A DNA stretch of 64,000 nt, from contig NZ_CANMAX010000003.1 of NCBI RefSeq assembly GCF_947495995.1, positions 1-64,000 on the forward strand. Reading direction: 5' to 3'. This document shows, piece by piece, positions 52,641 to 61,615 of this stretch (its first letter is position 1; each line of letters starts with the position of its first letter). Both the position numbers and the translations under genes were made by a program. Origin of the DNA: an uncultured Tenacibaculum sp. (GTDB taxonomy: Bacteria > Bacteroidota > Bacteroidia > Flavobacteriales > Flavobacteriaceae). Below the pieces are notes generated by a model. The model did no database searches, was not told the origin of the DNA, and was given only the letters and a program-made list of their open reading frames with translations.

Positions 52641-53662
52641 ATTTCTGATACTAAAGGGATTTCAACAATAAATTCATGATTAGTTTCTGTAAAGACAACT
52701 TCTTTATTAAAATTTATTTGGTATTGACGTTTCAAATAATCATTTCCAGTTCCTGTTCCTAAAGTGAAATCTACTTTATTTAATTTATTCTTTATTAAGA
52801 TTGATTTTTTTTCGCGAGAAAGTGAAATTATTAACGGATTTTCTTCATTTCCTTTGTTATGTTTTATAGCGTTTTCAATACATAACTGCAATGAACATGG
52901 AATAATGAAACCTTCACTATCTTCAATATTGTTTTCAATTTGATAAGCTTTTCCGAATCGTTTTTCCATTAAATTCATATATTTTTTTAAGAAAGAAATT
53001 TCATGCTCTAATTTAACTAATTGCTTTTTTCCATGATTTAAATAGTAACGGTATACGTCTGAGAAGTCATCGATAAAATCTTCTATTTGTTCTGGTTTTT
53101 TTCTAGCTAAACCAGATAAAACACTTAAGTTATTAAATAAAAAATGAGGTTCTAAGTTCTTCTGAAGCATTTGAGACTGTAGTATTGCTTTTTCTCTTGC
53201 GGTTTGTTCTAGTTCTAGTGTTGTAGTTTGTGACTGTCTGAAATATAAAAACGCTGTGGTTACTGCAAACACATCGCTAAGTATAAATGCAACAGACAAT
53301 GTATTTATTAATCGTGGTGCAATGTCATATTCCGAATTACTTACAGATTTCCAAAGAATAAAATCGGCAAGGATACCAATACTATTGAATAAGAAAAAAG
53401 ATAAAATATAAACTTTTACGAATTTTAGAATTGTATTGGTTCTATCCACTTGATTAATAAGCTTCCATGAAATTAATACAGATATTAATGAAATAGATGC
53501 AAATAATAATACTGAGAAATGATCGAAATAATCATAAAAATCAATATCCCCTATAGTTCTTACTTGATGTAAAACAAAGATTTTTATTGCATTTCCCAAT
53601 AGCAAAAGTGTTAGCACAATAAAAATTTGTTTCAGATTTATTTTTAGATTAAAAATCTTCAC
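52637..53662 (-). CDS. LytS/YehU-type sensor histidine kinase
   Basis: A 341-residue kinase with four membrane helices (about 11-31, 46-68, 81-103, 118-140), a short coiled coil, and a His_kinase domain with phospho-accepting H173 in KNLEPHFLFNNLSVL. The catalytic ATPase part has LCIENAIKHNKG (N box) and LGTGTGNDYLKRQY. The start is GTG. The helices without a large periplasmic loop suggest sensing in or near the membrane. It works with the LytTR regulator encoded next to it. Confidence 0.92.
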   Translation of the reverse strand: MKIFNLKINLKQIFIVLTLLLLGNAIKIFVLHQVRTIGDIDFYDYFDHFSVLLFASISLISVLISWKLINQVDRTNTILKFVKVYILSFFLFNSIGILADFILWKSVSNSEYDIAPRLINTLSVAFILSDVFAVTTAFLYFRQSQTTTLELEQTAREKAILQSQMLQKNLEPHFLFNNLSVLSGLARKKPEQIEDFIDDFSDVYRYYLNHGKKQLVKLEHEISFLKKYMNLMEKRFGKAYQIENNIEDSEGFIIPCSLQLCIENAIKHNKGNEENPLIISLSREKKSILIKNKLNKVDFTLGTGTGNDYLKRQYQINFNKEVVFTETNHEFIVEIPLVSEI

Positions 53663-53722
53663 TTCTTAGTAATTTTAAGTTTGAAAAATACATTTTTTGT
53701 TTATAATAAAACTGTTTAAACC

Positions 53723-56089
53723 TTATTTTATAGCTCTAATTTGCTCGTCTTTATTTCCTGATTTGCGTTGTTTAACTTTTATCTTTTTGTTACCAAAACT
53801 GTAGTTTAAACTAAATTTTACACTTCGAGTATCAAAATAATTATAATAGGTTTGATCTACACCATTGGTTTTTATATTAACATCAGTAGCTTTTCGTCTT
53901 AAAATATCGTTTATAGCTACAGTACAATTCAATTTCTTATCTAACAATGAAAATTTTAATCCTAAATCTAAACTTACCATTTCTGATATAGAGAAATACA
54001 TTAACTTTTGAGGTGAAGCATAAACTAAAGTTGTTTCCGCTTGAATAGTTTTGGCCTCATTTAATTGAAATGTATTTCTGTTGTATAATTGAAAATTCCA
54101 ACCACTTAATAATTCAGCATTTAAATTAAAACCATCTTTATAACGTGTATTCATTCTCGATAAAGTGGCTTGAGTTGTTGTGTTCCACCATTTTGTTGGA
54201 TTGTATAAAAAAGTTTCTGTTAATCCGAAGTTATAAGCTTTATAAAAATTTTCATAAGTAACTATAATTCTTTGCTGTGCTCCATCTTCAGCTCTAACGA
54301 TATTGAAATATCCGTCATCTACATAACTTACAAATGCTTTACTTATAAGTTTTCCTTTAAATATATGTTTGAACTCTAGGTTTTCTGAAATTTGAGGATT
54401 TAAAAAAGGATTTCCTTCTTGATATGAAATAGAATTAATATAAAAACGAAACGGATTTAACAGCTCAAAACTAGGGCGTTTAATTCTTCTGCTATAACTT
54501 AAGTTAAACATGTTTTCTTTACTTGGGTTGTATCCTATGAAAACAGATGGGAATAATTTATTGTATGAATTAATATTTGTTTGATTATTCGTTCTGGAAA
54601 TTCCTTTTGTTCTTGTATTCTCAAAGCGTAATCCGATTTTAGTTTGCCATTTTTTTCCTAATGGTTTAGATACATCAGCATATAAAGCATTAATGTTTTC
54701 TAAATACATAAATTCATTACTCTGTGTAGGATCAAAAACTGGTGTTCCTGTTGTTCTATTGTAAAAAGATACATCACTATTTGTTTCAGTAAATGTAGTT
54801 TTAACTCCGTAAGAAAAATTAGCCCATTTATTTGGATGTTGAACGTCTATTCTTCCACTATAATTTTTAATTTTCTGATTATTGCTATTTTCAGCTTCAA
54901 AAAAATTAGGATTAGTGATGAATTGTTCACTACTAAAATTTCTAGTATTCGCATTTTCGAAATTGAAATAATCAACATCTACAGACAGTTTTCGTCCAAG
55001 TGTATCTAACTGTTGAATAAAATGCGCATTTATTGAATGATTCTGATTAATGAATTCAGCGTTACCCTTATTATCTGTAAATGTTCCATTACCATCATTC
55101 GTCAAAGTTGTTCCTGTATCAGCAATTCTTTTATCTTCATAGGAACCAGAATATAAAACTCCTATTGTAGTATTATTTGTTAAATTATAATCCAATCCAA
55201 GTCTACCAGAAATCCTATTTTCTCTATTTTTCATATCTAGAGTAGTAATTGTAGAAGCCGATGGATAATTAATATTAAACTCATTGAATTGAGCTGAATT
55301 CCCTTTAGTTCCATTTAAAGAGGCAACAAGACTTATTTTCTCTTTATTATAGTTAAACGTATTTCCAACATTAAATAAAGGAAAGGTAGCTTGTGAATAA
55401 GAAGTTCTAATTTGATTATTCCAGCTGTTTTCCTTTGATTTTTTCAAAACAATATTAATAAGTCCACTATCACCTTCGGCATCGTATTTAGAGGGAGGAG
55501 TTGTTATAACTTCAATGTTTTTAATATCATCAGAAGGAATAGTATTTAAATAAGCTATTAATTCATTGCCTGATAATTGAATAATTCTATCATTTACCAT
55601 TACACGTACATTTCCTTTACCTACGATAGCAAGTTTGTCTGTATCAACATTTACACTTGGAGTAGATTTTAATGCGTCAAGTGCAGTACCACCTGTTCCA
55701 GCTACAGTATTTTCTAAATTAAAAACCAAACGATCTACTTTTTGTTGAATTAATTTTTTACGAGCAGTAATTACAACCTCTTGTAATTGTTCTCCTTTTT
55801 CTTGTAAAACAATAGTTCCAATATTAGATTGAGTTGGGAATATTTTTTTAGTAGAAAATCCAACAAAACTAATTTCTAAGAATATATTTTCTTTTTTTGT
55901 TTTGATAGAAAATTCACCGTTTTCATTCGAAATTACTCCTGTGATAATTGAATTGTCAGTTTTATTTTTTGCTACAATATTAGCAAATGAAATAGGTTGA
56001 TTTTGTTTGTCGATTACTTTGCCAGTGTAAGTTTGTCCAAATCCGATAGTACAAATAAAAACGATTAAATAAGTAGCTATAATTTTCAT
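53723..56089 (-). CDS. Outer membrane beta-barrel protein (OMP_b-brl_3/TonB-receptor-like)
   Basis: A protein of about 788 residues. Signal peptide (FICTIGFGQ), then a carboxypeptidase-like regulatory domain (GKVIDKQNQPISFANIVAK), then a plug-like domain (GTGGTALDALKSTPSVNVD, IEVITTPPSKYDAEGDSGLI), and a C-terminal barrel of repeated aromatic beta strands (LSYSRRIKRPSFELLNPF). It resembles the receptor-like barrel family that often lies beside LytTR two-component systems and has no SusD partner. The kinase gene starts 60 bp downstream. The ligand is unknown. An ATG at 56107 is an alternative start; 56089 gives a cleaner signal peptide. Confidence 0.88.
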   Translation of the reverse strand: MKIIATYLIVFICTIGFGQTYTGKVIDKQNQPISFANIVAKNKTDNSIITGVISNENGEFSIKTKKENIFLEISFVGFSTKKIFPTQSNIGTIVLQEKGEQLQEVVITARKKLIQQKVDRLVFNLENTVAGTGGTALDALKSTPSVNVDTDKLAIVGKGNVRVMVNDRIIQLSGNELIAYLNTIPSDDIKNIEVITTPPSKYDAEGDSGLINIVLKKSKENSWNNQIRTSYSQATFPLFNVGNTFNYNKEKISLVASLNGTKGNSAQFNEFNINYPSASTITTLDMKNRENRISGRLGLDYNLTNNTTIGVLYSGSYEDKRIADTGTTLTNDGNGTFTDNKGNAEFINQNHSINAHFIQQLDTLGRKLSVDVDYFNFENANTRNFSSEQFITNPNFFEAENSNNQKIKNYSGRIDVQHPNKWANFSYGVKTTFTETNSDVSFYNRTTGTPVFDPTQSNEFMYLENINALYADVSKPLGKKWQTKIGLRFENTRTKGISRTNNQTNINSYNKLFPSVFIGYNPSKENMFNLSYSRRIKRPSFELLNPFRFYINSISYQEGNPFLNPQISENLEFKHIFKGKLISKAFVSYVDDGYFNIVRAEDGAQQRIIVTYENFYKAYNFGLTETFLYNPTKWWNTTTQATLSRMNTRYKDGFNLNAELLSGWNFQLYNRNTFQLNEAKTIQAETTLVYASPQKLMYFSISEMVSLDLGLKFSLLDKKLNCTVAINDILRRKATDVNIKTNGVDQTYYNYFDTRSVKFSLNYSFGNKKIKVKQRKSGNKDEQIRAIK

Positions 56090-56121
56090 AGTTGTATAAT
56101 ATTTCATGTTTAATTACACCT

Positions 56122-56129
56122 CAAAAGTA
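56122..56129 (-). promoter_or_regulatory. -7 promoter box of the barrel/two-component operon
   Basis: The minus strand reads TACTTTTG, matching TAnnTTTG, 15 to 33 bp before the two candidate ATG codons. Confidence 0.5.
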
Positions 56130-56225
56130 TCTTGAGGGTGAAAGTTTTGAAATAGCTATACAATGAATTCAAGGAAAAATGAAATGAATTCAGGAAATCA
56201 TTTCAAAGAGTTCTTAGAGATAGAC

Positions 56226-56260
56226 AAAAAAGCTTAATCAAGATTGATCAAGCTTTTTTT
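56226..56260 (-). terminator. Terminator after the propeller fragment
   Basis: AAAAAAGCTTAATCAA pairs with TTGATCAAGCTTTTTT with one mismatch; T runs lie at both sides. It ends the transcript of the sigma/FecR/TonB region. Confidence 0.75.
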
Positions 56261-56298
56261 ATTTTAGAATATTATGTTTTTTAAAAATAGTTATACAA

Positions 56299-57012
56299 CT
56301 ATAATTCACTACATTTTAAAGTTACCTTTTGAATTTTTCTAGAGGTGTATGAAGTTAAATACAGATCACCATTCCCGAAAATAAAATCTTGAAAATTATC
56401 TGGAGCATTTGCAAGAATAGTTGACATATTGCCAGATATTTGATCTACTTTTAAGATCTCTTTTGAACCATAATCAAGTAAATACAGATCGTTTCCTATA
56501 AAGTTGATTTCTCTAGGAAGATTTATTCTAGTAGCGATATCTGTGAGTTGAGGTGAATTTTCTGTAATATTAATTTTTGAAATTTGTCCACCAGAAAACC
56601 TATTAGGTCTTAATATCATAAAAAGTTCATCTCCTTTAAAGACAATATTAATTGGAGCCAATATAGGTTCAATTACAACTTCTTTTTTTATTTCGGAGCT
56701 AGTAACATCTATTTTATAAATTGTACTCTGACCTGAATTAGTACTATTACCTAAATCAGCAACATATAAATCATTACCTTTAAAAGCCAGGTCCGTTGGT
56801 TTTAAAAACGTTGCTATACTTTCTGCTCTAGGAGAATCGGCAGTAACATCTATTTTGTAAATATTTCCAAGGTTGTTACCATTTCTACTTTCTGCTGCAT
56901 AAAGGATATTGTCTTTAAATACAAGAGCCGATATAAGTGGAACTTCAAATAGGGTAGCCGATTTGGGTATTAACACAACTTCTTTTATTGTTGGTGAAGC
57001 TTCAGTAATATA
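56299..57012 (-). pseudogene. C-terminal part of a frameshifted lipoprotein: beta-propeller domain
   Basis: About 235 codons of repeats with the pattern (L/D)-x-F-(K/I)-G-(N/D)-(D/E)-L-(Y/F), each about 45 residues, ending KIQKVTLKCSEL. The repeats resemble NHL or SMP-30 type propeller blades. The frame has no ATG start of its own: the first possible start is GTG at 56976, already inside the domain. Reading upstream, it remains open (ITEASPTIKEVV) and becomes continuous with the 56985-57392 fragment if one base is added in the A6/T6 run at 57013-57018. See that entry. Confidence 0.75.
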
Positions 57013-57392
57013 TTTTTTACAGCTCCAATTTTTAAATTTTCAACCTTTAGTGTAGTGCATTTTTTTTGAAGTGTACAATTTCCATCTTCTACAATAGGTT
57101 TTAAACATATTTCATAAGTTCCATTTTCAGTGAAAGTATATGAAAGCGTAGCAGTATTTGCTGTTGAATTATCAATTCGTTTGTTGTCAATATACCATTC
57201 ATATTTTAAGTTTGAAAAACTATCAGAATTAAACTCGTATGTTGCTTCACAAGTTGTTGTGTTTTTATTATTGACAACAATTTTAATTTTATCTAATTCA
57301 CTACATTCAGATGTTGAATTGCTAAGTTCCTCATCATTAGAACAAGAAAATAGTGTAGAAAGTAACGCCGTAATTAGTAAAGTTTTTTTCAT
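56985..57392 (-). pseudogene. N-terminal part of a frameshifted lipoprotein: signal and PKD-like domain
   Basis: 135 codons: lipoprotein signal (LLSTLFSC, Cys near residue 17) and a PKD-like immunoglobulin-fold module (TTCEATYEFNSDSF, YEWYIDNKRID, TENGTYEICLK). After the homopolymer at 57013-57018 the frame runs into ILLKLHQQ and stops, while the other frame continues as KKYITEASPTIKEVV into the propeller. One missing A restores a single reading frame of about 364 codons. The gene lies just after the TonB receptor on the same strand (80 bp), so it would be a surface partner. The lesion may be a true mutation, phase variation, or a sequencing error. Confidence 0.75.
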
Positions 57393-57472
57393 AATATCAT
57401 ATTTATGTTTAACTATACTATTACAACTGAGCAAAATAATTCCCTACAGTTTATTTGGGTAAATATTATGTT

Positions 57473-60043
57473 TTAAAACGTAACTCTAAATACTAAATTT
57501 GGCGTAAAACCTAAAGAAATGGTTTCTTCAGAAACTAAAGTATCGTCTCCAAAATTATTTGATAAATAAAATCGTTTTTGCAATTTATTAGTTCTATTGT
57601 AAAGGTTTAAAAACGATACTCCTAGTTTTCCTTTCCAACGTTTGTTTTTAGAAATATTGAATTTATATGTAGTAGAAAAATCTAAACGATGATAAGGGGT
57701 TAAACGTTCTGCATTTACATCGCCAGCAATAAATTCTGTAAGTCCATTATTCGTTGTTTCTGTAACACCAGTAAAAGGAATTCCAGTTCGATACAACCAA
57801 CCTAAAGAGAAATCTAATCGGCCTAAATTATAACTGTGAGACCAAATAAAATTATGTCGAATATCATCATTTCCAGAGAATGATTTTACTTCATTAGTAA
57901 AAGGAAAAGTAAATGTTGTTTCTCCTAAACTATAACTTACCCAAGATGTATATTTCCCAATATTCTTTTTCACCAAAGCAGTGATACCTTTTGTATTACT
58001 TTTTCCGCTTGTAATAATATCTGGGTTTGTAGATACACCTCTAGATAACGAAGTTAATCCGTTTACTTCTTTCATATAAAGATTTAAGTCTAACAACCAA
58101 CCTTTGTTTTTATAAACTAAACCACCAGACAATTGGTCGGCTTCTAAAATCGGAATTTCTTCATTGTTAGATAAACTCCAAACTTTATTTTCTAAACCAA
58201 AATCGCTAGTAGAGAATTCAATCAACTGACTTAAGTTTTGATATTTCTTTTCATAAGATGCATTTAACCATAATTTCGGAATAATTCTAGCTTGAAAATT
58301 GATTCTTGGTGAAACTAAAAACTTTTTATTCAGTGAAAAATAAGAACCACGCAAACCAGCACTAAAGTTAATTCTCTCTTCTTTCTGATGTTTAAATTCA
58401 GAGAATATTGCGATTACATTACTAATATTATTCTCTGTAACATTGTAATAAAAATTAGGAGTTAAAGAAAGCGATCTGCCTAAGGTAAAATCAACTCTAT
58501 TTCTAACATATTCTGCTCCAAATTGAATAGCATTTACATCACTGAAAGATTTGTTTAATGCAGTTTTAAATCCGTATTCGCTAATGGAATTCTCTTTTAT
58601 CGAAGATTCTCTATAAGCAACTCCAATAGTTTGTTCACCATTAAATGTATAATCTAAATTGTAATTCGAATAGTATAAAGTAGTTTCTTGACTGATATCA
58701 TCATTCCATATTCTTTCCCAAGTTCCGCTAATTCCAAAGTTTTGAACAGAAAGTTTATCAGTTTGTATGAATGCTTGATTTAAACTTCCAAAACGATAAT
58801 CTAATTTATTATTTATGTAAAGCTGACTAAGTGAAATTGTGTTATTATCGTCAAGTTCAGTAATGAATTTAGTTTGAAAATCTTGAAAGTAGAACTTGTT
58901 ATCCTTATCAAAGAAATTTTCACTATCATCAATTCTATTATTTGCAATAATGGTATTTTGAAATACACGATCTGATATTTTCTGAAATGTAATACTATTA
59001 AAAACATCGGTTAAAGATCGTCTTCCAGAGATTTGCAACGAAGTTTTCTTTCCTAAAGGAAATCTAATAAAAGCATCGGCATGAGTTAGGTTAGATCCAA
59101 TTCCACCAGAAATTTTAGAAGCCAGTCTTTTATTTGTTTGAATATCGATTATTCCAGCAATGTGATTTCCATATCCAACACCAACACCATTCGTTTGTAC
59201 TTTTACTTTATCTATAACGTATGGATTAAAAGCAGAGATCATTCCGAAAAAGTGTGCAGAATTATATATTCTAATTCCATCAAATAACACAAGGTTATGA
59301 TCAGGCGTTCCTCCTCTTACATGTAAACCAGAAGTGGTTTCACTCGGACTTTGAATGTCTGGTAATAACTGTAAACTTTGCAATACATCAGGTTCTGTTA
59401 AACCTGGAAGAATACCTCTTTTTTGAGGTGAAATTACGATTGAACCATCATTACTTTTGGTGATTCCATCAGTTAAATAACTATTAATTAAAATCTCACT
59501 GAGTTGAGCAGAATATTCTTCTATAAAATAATTACCACATTTCGATTTTTTACTTTCTGAAAGTTCGGTAGTAATAGTTTTGTAACCTAATAAAGAAATG
59601 ATAATACTATTGTTTTTTTGAACTTCAGATAACTCAAAATAACCATCTTCGTTAGTCGTTGTTCCTACGGAATTATTAGATGCATATACATCTACGCCAA
59701 GTAGAGGTTGTAAAGAGAATTTATCGATTACATAACCGCAAATTGTATGTTTTTCATCTTTTTCTAAAATCAAGAAATAGCGAGCTGTAATCTTTTTAAA
59801 AATAAGTCCGGTTTGGTTTTGTAAATCAATTAACTGATCTTTCAAAGCAGTAGCTTCTGAAAAGCGACTCACTTTTTTATCAGCAATAAGATGCTCAGAA
59901 AACGAAAATTTAATTTCATGTTTCTTTTCTATAGCTATAAGTACTTTTTTTAAAGGAATTGAACTATCATCATTTCCTTGTGAATAAAGTAGCTTTACAG
60001 ATAAAGCGAGTGTAAGAAAAAGGAATCTTATTTTAAATCTCAT
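57473..60043 (-). CDS. TonB-dependent receptor with STN domain (FecA-like)
   Basis: An 856-residue outer-membrane receptor. Signal peptide, then a secretin/TonB N-terminal (STN) domain (about 27-95), which signals to FecR; a carboxypeptidase-like domain (ICGYVIDKFSLQPLLGVDVY); a plug with VLQSLQLLPDIQSP and GLHVRGGTPDHNLVLFDGI; and a 22-strand-type barrel ending in GFTPNLVFRVTF, with a terminal Phe as required for insertion. Its start shares one base with the fecR stop (TAATG). No SusD-like gene follows, so it is not a classic glycan-uptake pair; the ligand is unknown. Confidence 0.93.
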   Translation of the reverse strand: MRFKIRFLFLTLALSVKLLYSQGNDDSSIPLKKVLIAIEKKHEIKFSFSEHLIADKKVSRFSEATALKDQLIDLQNQTGLIFKKITARYFLILEKDEKHTICGYVIDKFSLQPLLGVDVYASNNSVGTTTNEDGYFELSEVQKNNSIIISLLGYKTITTELSESKKSKCGNYFIEEYSAQLSEILINSYLTDGITKSNDGSIVISPQKRGILPGLTEPDVLQSLQLLPDIQSPSETTSGLHVRGGTPDHNLVLFDGIRIYNSAHFFGMISAFNPYVIDKVKVQTNGVGVGYGNHIAGIIDIQTNKRLASKISGGIGSNLTHADAFIRFPLGKKTSLQISGRRSLTDVFNSITFQKISDRVFQNTIIANNRIDDSENFFDKDNKFYFQDFQTKFITELDDNNTISLSQLYINNKLDYRFGSLNQAFIQTDKLSVQNFGISGTWERIWNDDISQETTLYYSNYNLDYTFNGEQTIGVAYRESSIKENSISEYGFKTALNKSFSDVNAIQFGAEYVRNRVDFTLGRSLSLTPNFYYNVTENNISNVIAIFSEFKHQKEERINFSAGLRGSYFSLNKKFLVSPRINFQARIIPKLWLNASYEKKYQNLSQLIEFSTSDFGLENKVWSLSNNEEIPILEADQLSGGLVYKNKGWLLDLNLYMKEVNGLTSLSRGVSTNPDIITSGKSNTKGITALVKKNIGKYTSWVSYSLGETTFTFPFTNEVKSFSGNDDIRHNFIWSHSYNLGRLDFSLGWLYRTGIPFTGVTETTNNGLTEFIAGDVNAERLTPYHRLDFSTTYKFNISKNKRWKGKLGVSFLNLYNRTNKLQKRFYLSNNFGDDTLVSEETISLGFTPNLVFRVTF

Positions 60044-60951
60044 TACCTTTTAACGAGTAAAATAGTGTTTTTATTAGTGAATTCTGAACGAATTTTTAAA
60101 GGAGCACAAACAGTTTCTAAAGCAGTTTTTAAATCATTATGTGTAAAAACTCCTGTAAAAAGATGATTTTTATCTACATCATTAGAAAACTTTATTGAGA
60201 TATTGTATTGTTCTTCAATGGCTTTAACTACATTTTTTAAAGGCACACTATCAAAAGTACTTTCTCCAAATTGCCAATTAGGTTGTGTTTCCGTAAACTC
60301 CCATTCTCTAGAATTGGTTGTACTGGCACTAAAAGCTTTTCCTTTAGTTAAAACAACTTCTTTAGAGTTTGTACTTACTTTTACTTTTCCTTCGTAGCAA
60401 CTTACTTGAATTAAATCGTCATCTAAATCTACATTAAATTGTGTTCCTAAAACTTCAACTGCACCTAAAACTGTATTTACAGTGAATTTCTGACCTTTTT
60501 TAACTTTAAAAAAAGCTTCACCTGTTAAGTTTAAACTGCGATCTTTTTCCCATTTTCTTGCTTTAAATGAAATAGAAGATTTTGCATTTAAAATCACTTC
60601 AGAACTATCAGGTAGAAAAACAGTTAATTGTTCACCAAACTGAGTCTTATGTGTTGTTGAATTATTAAAAAAGAATATACTGAAGAAAATTAATACAGCC
60701 GCAGCTGCTAAAGATGCTATTTTACTGTAAAGCGGTATTACTTTTTTCGTAGATTTTTGTTCTAAATTATCTTTTACTTTTTGTAGAAGTTTTTGCTTAT
60801 CATACGGTGGAGCAGCTAACTTATCTGATTTGAAAATTATCTTTTCATAAGTTTGAAAATCAGGATGCTTTTTAAATGCTTCAAGTTCTGAAGCACTTAA
60901 TTCTCCGTTCATCCAACGGGCTAAAAAAGTTTCATCTTTATTGATTTCCAT
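60043..60951 (-). CDS. FecR family anti-sigma factor
   Basis: A 302-residue FecR-type regulator: a short cytoplasmic N-terminal part (LARWMNGELSASELEAFKKH), one membrane helix (about 80-102, IASLAAAAVLIFFSIFFF), a FecR domain (FGEQLTVFLPDSSEVILNAKSSISF, GEAFFKVKKGQKFTVNTVLG) and a C-terminal secretin-like domain (PLKNVVKAIEEQYNISIKF). It passes the receptor signal to the sigma factor. Translationally coupled to the receptor gene; the sigma gene lies 56 bp upstream. Confidence 0.95.
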   Translation of the reverse strand: MEINKDETFLARWMNGELSASELEAFKKHPDFQTYEKIIFKSDKLAAPPYDKQKLLQKVKDNLEQKSTKKVIPLYSKIASLAAAAVLIFFSIFFFNNSTTHKTQFGEQLTVFLPDSSEVILNAKSSISFKARKWEKDRSLNLTGEAFFKVKKGQKFTVNTVLGAVEVLGTQFNVDLDDDLIQVSCYEGKVKVSTNSKEVVLTKGKAFSASTTNSREWEFTETQPNWQFGESTFDSVPLKNVVKAIEEQYNISIKFSNDVDKNHLFTGVFTHNDLKTALETVCAPLKIRSEFTNKNTILLVKR

Positions 60952-60999
60952 ATCTAAGTTTTAGAACTTTATAATTGTATAAACAGTTTTCCGAAAATT

Positions 61000-61009
61000 T
61001 ACCCTACTT
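61000..61009 (-). promoter_or_regulatory. AAGTAGGGTA element before fecR (candidate ECF promoter part)
   Basis: The minus strand reads AAGTAGGGTA across the end of the sigma gene. The same 10-mer occurs on the plus strand at 61548-61557, ahead of the metallopeptidase gene. This suggests a motif recognised by the local ECF sigma. Confidence 0.4.
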
Positions 61010-61517
61010 ACAGTCCGTCTATTTTTTCTCTAAGCTTTTTTAAAGCGGCAGAAATTCTTTTTTCAACAGCTTTTACAGAAATGCCTAACATTTCAGCAAT
61101 TTCAGAGTATTTCTTTTTATCGATTCGATTTAATAAAAAAACTTCGCGTTGTTTTTCAGATAATTCACTGATTGCATTTTGGAGTTTTGTCATAAACTCT
61201 TGTTCTTCTAAAAGAAATTCAGGAGTCTCGTAAGTGTATTTTTTTCTTTGTGTATTCTGATGTTTATACACTACTTTTTTATGTGCAACATGATTTAAAA
61301 ATAAATTATTTGCTACTGTAAATAAAAAAGATCGTGCTTTTTGTAATAATACTTTAGCACAGTTTTTCCATAACCGAACATAACTTTCTTGAACGAAATC
61401 TTCAGCTAAATCTACATCTCCACATTTATAAAACATATAATTCCGTAAGCTTTCAGAATGCTCGTTAAAAACATCCTCAAAAACTTTGGGTTTACATATT
61501 GAATTTTCTGACTCCAT
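61008..61517 (-). CDS. ECF-type RNA polymerase sigma factor
   Basis: A 169-residue ECF sigma of the Bacteroidota FecI-like group. Region 2 is CGDVDLAEDFVQESYVRLWKN; region 4 is AISELSEKQREVFLLNRIDKKKYSEIAEMLGISVKAVEKRI, with its helix-turn-helix. The ATG at 61517 is preferred: the TTG at 61526 is part of the -7 box TATGTTTG (61524-61531). It is expected to be released by FecR when the receptor binds its ligand and to transcribe fecR, the receptor gene and perhaps the divergent metallopeptidase. Confidence 0.95.
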   Translation of the reverse strand: MESENSICKPKVFEDVFNEHSESLRNYMFYKCGDVDLAEDFVQESYVRLWKNCAKVLLQKARSFLFTVANNLFLNHVAHKKVVYKHQNTQRKKYTYETPEFLLEEQEFMTKLQNAISELSEKQREVFLLNRIDKKKYSEIAEMLGISVKAVEKRISAALKKLREKIDGL

Positions 61518-61523
61518 ATGAGA

Positions 61524-61531
61524 CAAACATA
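61524..61531 (-). promoter_or_regulatory. -7 promoter box of the sigma factor gene
   Basis: The minus strand reads TATGTTTG, a match to TAnnTTTG, seven bases before the ATG at 61517. The sigma gene thus seems to be read by the main sigma factor. Confidence 0.5.
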
Positions 61532-61547
61532 AAAAAAATAATCAAAA

Positions 61548-61557
61548 AAGTAGGGTA
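61548..61557 (+). promoter_or_regulatory. AAGTAGGGTA element before the metallopeptidase gene
   Basis: AAGTAGGGTA on the plus strand, 58 bp before the ATG at 61616, identical to the element before fecR. It is a candidate ECF promoter part. Confidence 0.4.
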
Positions 61558-61615
61558 GAATTCGAAGTAGCGGTTTACTATCAAATTAAACGAAAATTAT
61601 AAATCATTAAAAAGG

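Noticed and set aside
57473..60043. SusC-type glycan importer
   Set aside because: The receptor has an STN domain and sits behind sigma and FecR, but no SusD gene follows, and the amylases are far away on a separate unit.
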